64,000 bases of DNA, taken from NCBI GenBank assembly GCA_949987705.1, contig OX465284.1, forward strand, positions 115,737,163 to 115,801,162, given 5' to 3'. The position numbers and the translations under genes were made by a program. The notes beneath the pieces were generated by a model. The model worked only from the letters and a program-made list of their open reading frames with translations, was not told the origin of the DNA and did not search any database. Source of the DNA: Thereva unica (Eukaryota; Arthropoda; Insecta; Diptera; Therevidae). Shown in pieces: positions 23,340 through 35,400 of this stretch. The first letter of the stretch is position 1, and each line of letters starts with the position of its first letter.

Positions 23340-24640
23340 AAAACGCTGCTTGCATTGTACTTCGAAGGTGGTGCTGAAACGAATGAAGCATGATAATTGG
23401 AGGGCCAACCCCTATTCGTCCTGGATCAAATTTTTGGCGTCTAGGTAAATAAATTCTTCTGGGGGATTAATCCGCGTTCACAAGGTGCTTTATGGCTCAG
23501 AGTTCGAGTAGTAGAGCGCACCCCGAATAAAAGGATTGACGTTCCCCGTCCCTCTAGCAAGATGATTTCGAATCAACTTGATTATGAAGTTGGCGATCCT
23601 ATTTACAGATGCCTTATCGTAAAGAACATTGTTGGCATGGAATTTCGTGAAGCCAGATTCGGGTGTTCGATACAAGCGTCGGCACGCCCTTAAGCACCCG
23701 AAGCTTTTCCATGTAAGAAGAGGCCATAAGGCATGAAGGCTTAGGTGTCTGCTGCTGTAAAAAAGCTGTCTTGTTTGCCTTGGTAAGAGCAGCGCTTATA
23801 TTCCTATTGAAATATAAGTATTGGTCCAGCCATAGCCAAAGGATCCAATGCTTGTGCTTACCGCACTCTGCTGGCAGACCATTTTTAATGTCAAAGATCC
23901 TACCTGAAGTTGCCCCTTTCGATGGCGAACTTCTTTGAAATCCTATTATAAATCGTGTATAGCTGAGGTCCGGTCTGGTCGAGTTTGACTAGTCTGTAAA
24001 CTAAACAAGACCTTCGATCCATACTGTATCGAATGCCTTCTCACAATCGAACAAGCATGCTCCGGTACCTTGGCCTTTCATGAAATTCCAGTTTTCACGG
24101 GAATCAAACTCCTCGATGATAGTCGGCAGTAAACTAATTGACCGGAGACTGTCAAAGTTATTTCTGCCTTTGCCTTTTGAGGTATTGGATACGCCACTGC
24201 TGTTTTCGAGTCACCTGGAATGAGCGTTATTTAATGCATTATTAAACAAAGTGGAGTATATGTCTGTAGGCTGTAGCCACCGCTTGTCAGTCTTCATTGA
24301 ATTCGATGATTATTCGCTTCTCATATTCCCAAGTAATAACCTCAAGTGGCTCAGAAAGGCTAAAGGAAATCTCGTGCCAGATTTAAAATTTCAAATATTT
24401 GTAAGCAAGACAGCGATATAGTTCCGCACAACACGGGTTAAATGGAGTTGTCAACAAACAGAGCTGCCGATATTGGGCACCAAACGATAAACCTTCGATT
24501 GATGCACAAATGGAATACTCATACCATTTATCTCGGAAAATGCTTGTGGTACCACTGCTCTTCATAAACTTAAGTCAATAAAAATTTAAAGAAAAAGCGA
24601 CTATGCTAAAAACTCTACAATGTCCTATGTAGCTACGCCC
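23340..24640 (-). mobile_element. LINE reverse transcriptase relic (jockey/I-like)
   Basis: On the minus strand the segment over about 24115-24175 reads NFDSLRSISLLPTII, matching the S-YRPISLLP block of LINE reverse transcriptase. At 24020-24065 ACLFDCEKAFDTVW matches the catalytic F-D-EKAFDTVW block. Near 23500-23600 a piece ending HLARGTGNVNPFIRGALYY resembles the ORF2 C-terminus. Frameshifts and stops are frequent, so it is a decayed copy. Confidence 0.7.
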
Positions 24641-26379
24641 TTCATTCTAACAGTCAAAATATTCGTTACTTTCGAAAATTCCCTCTTTCGAAATCCTGAC
24701 AAATTCGAAAACGCGAAAAAGCTCGAGCACATGTTTAAGCTATTTCAGTTTTTATGCGAGAGAATTTCAAGAACAACAAACTCATAAAGCACAAGAGTAA
24801 AATCCTCTATAACGGAATCCATCATCAACACTGCCCAAAATCCCATCCTCCTGCCGCTCCCCCTCCCCAAAGTAACTGGAAAGCACTTATATCCTTAAAA
24901 CTCTTGAACCAACACAGCCGTACGTGTGTGAATTCCTTAATAGAATTCCTATACGCATGTTCATGACGGAACGAAAGAGAAAAGTAAAATAAATAACTGA
25001 ACAATGAAAATAAGGAAAGAAAAGCTTTCGCTTTTCCGCACCCTCCTTCGCCGCCACCTTCCCCTGCTCCTAGTAACTGGAGTCGCCATAGCAACCACGG
25101 AAATCATGTGCTTGACCATCCCTAACAGCAGCTCTCCCCGATTTGAATTGAGATGAGGCCAGGATATTTCGGTTTGGTTTATGGATTAACACCGAGGTTA
25201 TCCCTGTTGGTGTTTAGGTAAAATTTAATCCTTTTTTAACTGTAAATTCGAATTTACTAACAATCGCCCCATAACTCGATAGAATTCTCACCAGGAATAG
25301 AAAATATGTCAAGGAAAAAAGTACAAACCATGTTCAGTGGTAGCAGCGCGCACTCCAGGACATAGGGGCTTGGGATGATCCGTTGCCTGATGTCCTGTGG
25401 TGTAGGAAATTTTCTTTTTTGGGGTGAAAACGTCAATAACTGCATGCGTGTAAAAGAAAAGCCGTCGCTGAGTGGTAATATATACACAAATCTAGCCCTC
25501 CCCGCCGTCTACGTGTGTGTCCTTCATCCATTGGCATTCGGCGGAGCTTTCCGCGTTTTCCACCCTGGAAAAGTAGTAGATTTCTGTGTACGGTGGAGGA
25601 AAATTTATGATTACGTTACGTACGCAGCATTTCGGTGGCGGCATGGCTCCTTTCTGGTGGGTTTATCAAAGCTCAGCGTCAGGTAGAAAAACGCATTCAT
25701 AAAAAATCCCGACTCCACATGTGTCAATTATTTATGCGTTCTACAAATTTCGAGAGCTCAACGTAAATCGCTATTTTTGTGCTATAAATCACGTGGCACA
25801 CAACTGCAGCGGGATTAAGTTTGGGGCAATGATTTTTAAGGAGTTTTTTCGGGCGAAGGGTGGATCCATTTATGATTTTATGATTTGTATTTCCTCTAGA
25901 GAATCAGATGGTAATTTATGAAGATTGTAACGAGCTCAATATTTACTGGGAATGTTGTTTGGTACAGAAGGAGAAAAAAATTTAAGGACATTGATTGAAG
26001 GGGAGTATTTATTTTTTGCAATATTTTTTATGAAGTTTGAAGAAGCGAAATTTATTTAAGGTTCGTTGGACTCATGCATATGGTTAGGGAATGCATCCAG
26101 TAATCCTTAAATAATCTTTAATATGTAACTTTAGGGTTAGAAGGAATTTACTCAGCATCAGCATTTAGTTCAATTAAAGAGAACATGTTTTATTTGTGAT
26201 TTAAGAAGGTGAGTTGAAAAGTTCGCGGAATACAAATAATAATGAATTGGTTTTCAAAAAATGTACTTGGGCCAAATCTTGGTAGTTTTTTGTCGAGCAT
26301 CATGTCTAGCTTATGGGAGATTCGGTAGCGGTTTGAAATTTTTAATAATTGACGCTAAACAATTGCGAAAGCGATTTGA
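24641..26379. other. no gene seen
   Basis: Intergenic DNA with pyrimidine-rich stretches (24840-24870, 25040-25075). Open frames such as 25375-25686 lack domains and overlap others on the opposite strand. Confidence 0.4.
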
Positions 26380-28080
26380 ATGTAGCACGTGGAGAACGAT
26401 CGCCATCATTCGCAAGAACCGTTCTTCGATGGATTTACAGCCCTTGGCCTCCTTCAGCTTTTTCCTCCAAATGTTTCTTGCCTTTCTTCAAATTTCTTCG
26501 TATTTCAGTTTCCTCCTCATCCTCTCCTATCTATATTCTTCTATTTGTTCCCAGGCATCTATGGCTGCTTTGCATTCGTTGGTTCTATCTGCCGCTTATC
26601 TTATAAGCTACAGTTTCCTTCTTGACATCCATCACTAACGTCTCCAGTTTTAGCCATTTTTCCTCGAAAGTGCTTTTCTTTGGACCTATCCTTTCTGCTA
26701 GGTTTGACTGATATGTATCTTTCCAATACAGCCTGTCCTTCGAGACCAACAGCATCAATCTCGTTTTTTGGTTGGTACTACTTTTTACTTATGTAGACCA
26801 GCCGATATCTGAATCTAGCTTGTAGTAGGAAGTGGTCGGATTCACAATTCGCACCTCTACAGAATCTTACTTGGAGGAAAGTGAAAGCTGCCCTTATGTT
26901 CTATGGGTATATGGTGTATTTGATTGCAGTATCTTTCACTGGGAGATTACCACGGACAGACACGACACGACAAGAGTCGGCTGCAACGGTGGTTTATGAA
27001 GAAGACGGTGAGAGGGGACGATGGAATGGACACAATTTCCATGGCCTTCTCTCACCCTCTTCTCCATAATCCACTTTTGCGTGTCGTCTGCACGCTCGTG
27101 TATTATCACCCCATGTGTGTTTGTGAATTACCCCGTTGACTAAGTTGAAAAGTTGAGTCGAGGTTGAGTTGAAATTTCCGTATATGATAAGGAGTTGAGT
27201 TCAGTTTGGGTTGAAATAGAGTTGAACTCACATCAAACCATAACCATTAGATACATTGACCCGAACCAGGTAGGAGAGCTAAGTTGAGTTGAATGAACCC
27301 AGCTTCAACTCGACCGCCGTTTATGACTGGGCTCAACCTGGGTCGAGCCTAGTCATAAACGAGGTAAATGTCCTTTCTTGGGACATTGGATGAACTGACG
27401 GTCATATTTTGTTCATTGCTCGAACCGATAACTCGTTGTCCGTTACTGCTTGATGTTTCGTGGAAACTTTCCTTTCCAATGGTTGTTCTGTGTCAGTTCT
27501 CTCTTTCAATTTTGGCATTTGGGTCTCCTATTTTAATCTTGCTGTCATTGAAAGGAGCCGTATCATAAGCGAGCTCAAGGTTATAATAGAAAGTGCCCTT
27601 GGTCGTTCTCTTCCGTCTCTGCATGTACTTTTAGAAACATTAGGGTGAAGAATATAGTTCGAAGTCCTATTGAACATAGTCGTTTACTTGGCTTCAATTC
27701 TATAACATTATGTACAGTATAATGGACTATTGGCTTTGCATGTTACAGATTACGAACTCTACTCCTAAGTGGTGCTGCTATTCTGTAGCTGAAGAGTATC
27801 CTGTAGTTACCGAAAGTCAATTGTCACGTCTCCTAACCATCTAATATCTTGTACCGCGAGAATTACTATTTTATATCTGGTTACTTCATCTAGTAGTGAT
27901 TTAACTGCTGCAGTTTGTACAGAAAACTTCGCGTGTTCCATATTCCGACAGTTATTCCAAAGCTTTGTGGCTGTAATCGTTGCCATTTTTCCCGTTTGTC
28001 TCAAGGCTTTGTTTCTGGTTTCTGAACTGATGTATTTTTACTGAGTCTTTTCAACGTCTCTAGTAGAAGGTTCGGCGGAT
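26380..28080 (-). mobile_element. RTE-like LINE relic, interrupted
   Basis: The minus strand around 27810-28010 gives LWN-RN...SLLDEVTRYKIVILAVQDIRWLGD, which follows the N-terminus of RTE-type apurinic endonucleases (W-N-R...L--E--RY-I-I----E-RW-G). Lower down, 26400-26880 gives fragments like LLQARFRYRLVYIS that fit the endonuclease-to-RT linker. The two parts are separated by the MITE at 27128-27367. The copy is badly decayed, so its outer limits are approximate. Confidence 0.5.
27128..27367. mobile_element. MITE with TTACCCCGTTGACTAAG ends, copy A
   Basis: The left end TTACCCCGTTGACTAAG is mirrored by the complement of TTACCTCGTTTATGACTAG at the right. The interior repeats GTTGAGTTGAA and related words. 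A longer sister copy at 54050-54433 shares both ends and most internal text, but carries about 120 extra bases in the middle, so copy A appears to be internally deleted. Confidence 0.7.
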
Positions 28081-29404
28081 GCCTAACATTTTACCTCATC
28101 ATGGCTCAGTTATACCCGGACAATACTAGACCAGCTACACTAATGCTATGTGGCACTATTGGCCCAAATCAAATTTTGTGGTCCAAATCATATGAGGTTG
28201 ATATGGACGGAATATGGTAACATTAGGATGGTTCAACTTGTCATACTAACTGCAAAAGGCTTAGTTCCAAGACCATTCTTAAAACTACAGTGGTCTGGAT
28301 AGGCACTACGTTCCTTGTGGTTTAACTCTAGATTACTTTATTTGGCGTCTTTTCTAAAGCTAGTGCTTACTTTTGAAGCCACGAACCTTAATTGCAACAA
28401 CATCGAACGGGTTATCGCTATGATTCGATCAAATAACGTACGTTCGAACGATATACTCAAAAATTGGCTTCATCGAATTCGTAAGTGCCGTTATGATGGT
28501 CATTTGATGGTGCTTAAGTTTTAAATCCAGACGTTTTTATTGGTAGACCTTACATTTCTATACAGATGACAAAATAGATGATTATTAAAACGGTCTGATC
28601 TAACAAATTCTCAGCAAAAACTCGAAACGACTCTAGTACTCCACGAGTCTCCACCATCCCCAGCACAATAAAATTGGTAACACTGAAAAATTTTCCATCA
28701 CCCACAGCGGGATTTTCCCCACATTTTCACCAACACATCTGCGCCCCATTCAGAGCAAAGCACAAGCCCACAACGACGTATACAGCCGCATTCCAAAAGG
28801 ATCATAAAAAAGGACGGGAGGCATAAACTTTCGTTCTGACAGCAACTTTTGCCCAACATAAATAAAAGTTTTGTTCCGAGTTTCAATGACAAGAAATTGA
28901 GCCAAAAAAAGGATAAAAGAAGGTGGTGCCAACAGTGCGAGTGTCCCGAAATTAAAATTAAACATTTTCCACAAGGATATCGCTCGTTTACGGTCGATTT
29001 TCAGGAATAATCGCGTCCAGCCCTCGGTCCTGTAAAGAAATTCTGTGTGCGAAAAAAACTCCTTTTTCGAGTCCCATTCGAGGGGATGCAACATCCGGCT
29101 TGGAGGATTTACTTCGCTTTAATATGGATGACGAGAGAAATTTTCACTAGCACGATTTTTTCACTGTGATTTCTCGCTAGGCAGGTGGAATTGAGGTGTT
29201 TTACTTTTTGTGATTTCTGTTGTTTGGTGCCGTGGAAAAAGCCAGGGAAATTCCGTTTTCTGCCACAAAAATACCGTTTTTAAATGTGAAATTGCCAAAG
29301 TGTGTTTGTTGATAAGAGTGCTCCGAAGTCCTGCTGGATGAAAATTCGCCGAAGGAAGTGGCCGTGCGGAAAATGTGAGAGTTTCGTCCAAAAAGTATAT
29401 AGTG
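28081..29404 (+). promoter_or_regulatory. 5' flank and probable 5' UTR of the PR-domain gene
   Basis: No gene of its own is seen. From about 28680 the base composition becomes less AT-rich and it runs into the first coding exon. The ATG at 29373 is out of frame and stops at once (ATG TGA), a minimal upstream start. The annotated ATG at 29405 is the first that opens the conserved reading frame. Transcription start and any untranslated exon are not determined. Confidence 0.4.
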
Positions 29405-32400
29405 ATGCCCAAAACGTCTGAGCTAAATGAATTCGATTTTAGTGGATCTGAGAATAGTATAAGTTCGAAAAGTAATTTCCTAAATCGTGGAATCGGTGGT
29501 GCTTCACAAGCCGCAGCAGCAGCTACCCTGCCTTCAACTATTTCTGGTACTGGCGGGGGTGGTGGTGGGAGCTCTGTTGGCGGAGGTGGTGGTGGCGGTG
29601 CCGGAAGTGGGATTGGTGGTGGCTGTGGTGGCAGTGGGGGCGGCGGTGGCAACAGCAATGCAAGTGGCAATAGCGGTAGCCAATCGAAAAAGTATCGTCA
29701 TCAGAACTTTAGCAAAAATATTTACATTGGAACGAAGAATGCTGAGAAATGGGATTTTACTAGGCAGCGATTAGCCTTCAAGAACGATGTAGAGTTCGTT
29801 ACATATCTACTGAAGTTGGCTGATAATGACACGGAAAGGAGTTCAAGGTAGTATCGTCACGATTTTGTATCTATCTACACAATTTTTGAGAAAAATATAT
29901 TCACTATTATTATTTTGGGATGGCAACAGGTTCTTCTATTGATTTCCTTGGGAATTTCCACGGTTAAGGGGGATTATTTATTTTTTTCTTGAATTATTTA
30001 TGAAATTTAAAGTTAGTCAAAGCAACTTCAACTGATTTACGAATACGAATGAAATTTTTGGTTAAAGGAATAAGGAAACGAGAATCCGAAATGGCTTCAA
30101 AATCCTCTAGTGGGTTTCGGTGTGAAATTAATACAAAATAATATTAAAGAAATTACTCTAAATAAACGACGGCAAGAAACTCGATAAGAAAATGATATTT
30201 AAGTATCAAAATGCAAGTCAATTGATCTCTAGAAAGTTTTTGTAAACAGAAAAGAGGATCAAATTGTAATCCCTAGATTTTGGCGTTAATTATCATTCGT
30301 AATTTGTCTTTTTTTAATTATTTTACCCAAAAAGGCCCAAATAGATAACAAAAGGGCGGAGTATGAACTTTCCTCTAAAAATAAGTGTAGTTTAATATAA
30401 CTTGCCGTCAGTTAAATGTTTCAAAGGATTTCCTTTCCTCTAAGGTTGATTTGATCATCAGTTTTGTTAGCTAAGGTAAATCCTTACACTGCCACGTACT
30501 ATTTAATGTCTTAAGCTCTCTTTTTGAAATAATCATATTAATATTTTAATATTTAGTTATTTGCTTCGTGCTCGTTCTATTTCATTGTTTGGTTGCTGAA
30601 AAAAAAGAAAACTGTTAAAAATGTGATCGACAATCAACTCTTTTGAGAACAATAACTAACTTTTTAACAGTCCTAGAAAGTTGAATATATTCATTTCGAA
30701 AAGTGAAAAGAATTTGCGTTAAATTACTTAGTATGGTGTGGCGCAAAACGCACCAATCCTTCCTTCCTTCATTCAATATTTCCAAAGGTTATTTATCAAG
30801 ATATCTGCACAAGATCCTGAAAATAATAAAGCAATATTAATTGTTGGAATCCATAAATTACTTTTTCGCCACCATTTATATATTTTTAGGTAAAGCCAGT
30901 TTATAGCATCATAATATACCAAGTACTTTGTTCCCATTGATTCAACTGATCAAGAAATGCTTGGTTGGGCTTTGGAAGTTAGACTTTAAGATAAAATGTC
31001 CTTATTTTGTTAAATATTACCAAAAATAGTGAACGCAAATATTTTATAGTATTAAAATTGGTGCTTTATTGACCAACATGTCTAACAAAAAGAGAACACG
31101 CGGTTGGTACGACGTACACGGTGATGTTGTCAAACCGGTTTTGACGGAAATGGCGACCAAAAATATTTGAAAATTAGTTTTTCTGCATTTTTCAATGCTG
31201 CAGATTTCGAATTTGACAATATTACTTTTGAAAACAAGATGGCGCCTAAAATATTTGATCGATCACTTTCTCATTGGCACGCGTTGGGTAGCAAATTCAG
31301 GTTCATCCGTAGAGTGTTTGTTGTTGTCGCATTTCTTTCACTCTTTTGCACACTGGCTTAGGCGAAACTTATAAGATGGACGACCACCACCATCGCTTGT
31401 TTCCATATTTCTCGCGGAATTCATAACAACTTCCTGCTCGAGCCCCAATTGATTCTCTTCATAAAAGCAGAACTTCTTTCTATGAACTTCTTGCCATTTT
31501 AGTTAGCTCTTTTCTTAGTTGACTCCTTTGGTTATCTGAGAATGACACTGTTCGACCGATTTTATTTAACAAATACTCCTCCAAAATTGGAAATACTAAC
31601 CAAATTTTTATGATACAATGATTTTGATAAAAGAGAACGAAGAAAAATTTGAATGACTCTATTAGAAGATTTGTTGATTTAAAATATGAGCAAAAAGCCG
31701 AATAACACAAAATATTTTGCTCACACTTTTTACCAACATAACTTCTATATGGAGTCTTTCAAGCTGCTGTCCTTTATATCAAATTAAAGAATACACATTT
31801 ACCTTAAAGATGAACCTAAGTATGTTGCCTTAGTCATGTAAATAGTGGAACAATGTTTTCCCAAATGCAACCAGGAATCACCCCTGAAAATAGTAGCCAC
31901 GTAATCCAAACAAGGATTTATTGATCGTCTGATGACTTATACAAGTCGCGAATAAGTGGGCATGAGTCTGAATATGAAACTTCTCGGTGAATAATAACTT
32001 TCTCTTTTCGGTTAGCCGTTACATTGCCCCTTCTTACTTAGTACTCGTCCGAACACAGCTTCCTCTAGGTCCTATTCTTACCTATCGCACCTTTCTGGAT
32101 GCGATAGATGATATTGTTTAACCTCGTGATGACCGGGGCCTTTCCATTTCCGATTTATCTTTTATTCGTCGAAGATTTTACAGATAGACTCGATCGCCTT
32201 TCTTAAATCTAGATCCTTTCGCCCTTAGTTCGTTGTGGGTCTTCATCTTGTTGCGCGATTCCAAACTTTAAATAACCTGGCAGCGTAATCTGTTTCGCAA
32301 AGGCCATCCCTGCAGGCGTCAGACCGGTAGAACTGTGGATAGCTGTCCTGTCCAGCGTTTTTTATTGAACTATATAGAGATCTTCTTCATACAATTTTGG

Positions 32401-35400
32401 GAAACCTATTTCTACCGTTTTGACTGTTTCCATACTGAAGACGAAATTTAAGACATTTCCTACATTTCAGAATGTGGCAAACTTAACGACATTGACCAGG
32501 ATACGCTATAATGTGAAGTTATTCAAATTTTCCAACTCTTGAGCAAGCTACATACAGCTTACGGGAGTGAAAATTTATAAATTTTGATCATATATTCGTT
32601 ATTTTCCAATTTTCATTGGAACACAATTGGCAAATTCATATTTGGGTGGCCATTTTGAATTTCGGTTATATTTCAGCGGCCATTTTGAATATCGTAACGG
32701 CTTCGAGGTGCATCATAGGAGACCCCGACGAACCTTTATGCAAAATTTAGCAAACTTTTTTGAAGCATACTCTCCCCTTTTCATCGGCCACGATCGTGTA
32801 CGACATGAATAAGGGGAACTACGTTAACTTAGAGGTTATGCTCGGCTACCATCCTTTGGACTTTTAGACAGCAAGATATATTCGAAAGATATAAAAGAGC
32901 AACGAATGGAAGAATATAAACGCTGTCACGCAGTTTTACTCTATCGCCTACCAGCACTACTGTGATCGAATGATGCCGTGTTCAGTTGGTTTACTCAGTA
33001 AAACTTTAAATTGATGTTGTAGCGTTGATTGGTTGTATTGTTATTTGCTTTAGTTATCTTTGTTTAACGATCTTCAAGCCTTCGAAGGCAATGAAAATGC
33101 GGACGTCCTGGCCAGACAGGGCTCTAAATTCATAAGCCCGGGGCCGGAACTTCCAGTTTTATCTATAACGATTAGACTCCGATGAAATAAATTAATAATT
33201 GGACATCCATACCTGACTTGGTGAGCTTTACACGGTTTCTTATACTGTCGCCTATGAAAGATCGGAGCGGCAGAGGATCCCATATAATGACCTTCCCTTG
33301 AATTTGATGGATCACTGCTCTTCATATTAAACTTGTTCGGCAACTGCTCCAGCTCAAAAAAAATCACAAGGATGATGATGCAGCGAACATTTTAAAGAAA
33401 GCTTTTCGAGCTTTTGAGAGCTTTTTCATAAATTTACCAAATACTTCACAAATTTTGTTTTATTTACAATTTAGACTGCATAAAAAGGATTTCAACTCGA
33501 AAAATTCTTTTAAACTTTCCGAAAATACATCTACTGTAATTCTGTGATATAATCGTTACACGTAGCTACGCCTATGAAGAGTTATTCTGGCATCCGCGCT
33601 TTTCTGTAAGATAATACTCCAAACCAATTTTGCGCCTCTCAATTTAGTCTCCATATCCTTGTTTAAAGTATATATCAGAAATTGTATTTGTGAAGCAGTA
33701 ATATTGTTCTAAAATTAGAGCACTTCGATTGGGTTAAATTTTTTTATAATTGTAGAACGACACTCCTTACTCACAAAAAAAGTTTGCGCATAAAGCTTTA
33801 AAGCTCGCCTCGAATTTATGGAAAACGAAAAATTTGGACGTAGAAAGTCAAGTCGTGTGTCCTTTATTGGACAGAATATTAATATGAAATTATAATTTTG
33901 AAATTAAAACTACAAAAAAGATTTTTGTTTCCGATTTCATTTGTAATTTCTATTAACCAGAATACTGGTGGCTATGTTTAACTATATGTCCGTCAATTTT
34001 ATGGAAAACTTATTGTGGGTTTAAGGAAATTGTATGATTTTACCACGTTTTTCCTATGTAGAGCTTACAAATAACTGTATTTTCGAGTATAAGGACACTC
34101 AGAACGAAATCTATGCAATATAGACATATAAGGATATCATGGTTTGAGAAAACATGTACACTCCCGATTCTCCCTGATAAATCCTAGTATTAAAGCAAAA
34201 AAAGAAAATATATATAACAAAAAAAAGCTGGACATAAACTTCCCCTTCTGATCCGGATAAGGGCAACCCTTGAAATAATGTTGCGAGAAGCTTTGGGTGG
34301 AAAGTGAAAAATCAGGAAAAGTCCTCTCCCCATGTGATGACGATGACGATTGTGTGCCGAATGTTAGTTGTGTATTATATGATGATGGGAAAATTTTCTT
34401 CTCTTTTAGTTCAGATCCTGATTGTGTATGAATGCCTTCTGTTCTGGTCTGTTCTAATGTGCAGGGGGGGGGGGGATGGGTGGGGCGGAACTGGAGGTAC
34501 ATGGGGAGTTCTGTTTTTATTTTGTGATTGTATTGGAGAATATTGTTGGGCGCACAAAAATATATCTCTAAGAACAGAATAAAAAAAACACAGAACTGGA
34601 AAAATCAATTAAAAGTATGAACAATCGTTGGAGCACAGTCCTTTTTTAGTTGCTGTTGTTGTTGCTGCTGCTGCTGCTCTCCGTATATTTTACTTCGTTC
34701 CCGTTTATTACTCCGTGTATTATTGTGAGCGATCATTTTTTCTCTGATATTGTGTGTATGTATCTCAAACACGCGCTAACAGCATGTCTTTATTACATAT
34801 ACGAGCCAACTATACGCTCTTCTACTTTGTCCTACCAGGAATTTCCGAATGCGTTAATCTATTTTTTCCCTTCTTTCTCCTATTCTACTTTTATTCTACT
34901 TCTTTTTCCCTACGAATCTTTTTTTTTGCCCCGTCCTCCCCCATTTACGATAAGAAATTTTATGTCGAATTCATTTAATGGGATTTTCGACATTTATTGA
35001 AAATATACGTTCTCTAGTACTTCGAGCAACCTTCAAACTCAACGAAATTGATATTTGGACATTCACATTTCAAAAGTGTTGAAAATAGATAGATATATTT
35101 TTTTCTATTTAAATTTAAGCTTTAAAAGAACACACTCTTTAATTTTAAAGTCGAGATAGAGGAAAGGAAGGAAACGCGTCGTGCTTCGCCTCTTTTACGA
35201 CGACGGGGAAGCACACAGTCCTTTTTTTTTAAATTTGATTGAAAACTTTTAAACTACCGCACTCTGCAACATAAGTTCGTTGCTTGGAAATCGAAAACAG
35301 TGAAAGTAGAAACATTTCATTGGAATTTTCAACAATTCTATTTATGGGAAAGTTGAAACTTCGCGTGGATTCATATAAAAAAAACGCCGGTGATTTACTT

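Noticed and set aside
26261..26638. 125-aa serine/leucine-rich frame
   Set aside because: It is the opposite strand of the decayed RTE copy at 26380-28080.
29161..29670. 169-aa proline-rich minus-strand frame
   Set aside because: It is the antisense of the glycine tract in exon 1 of the PR-domain gene.
34137..34502. 121-aa frame and overlapping plus-strand frames in intron 1
   Set aside because: No domain, overlaps on both strands, and lies in intronic DNA with G and C runs.
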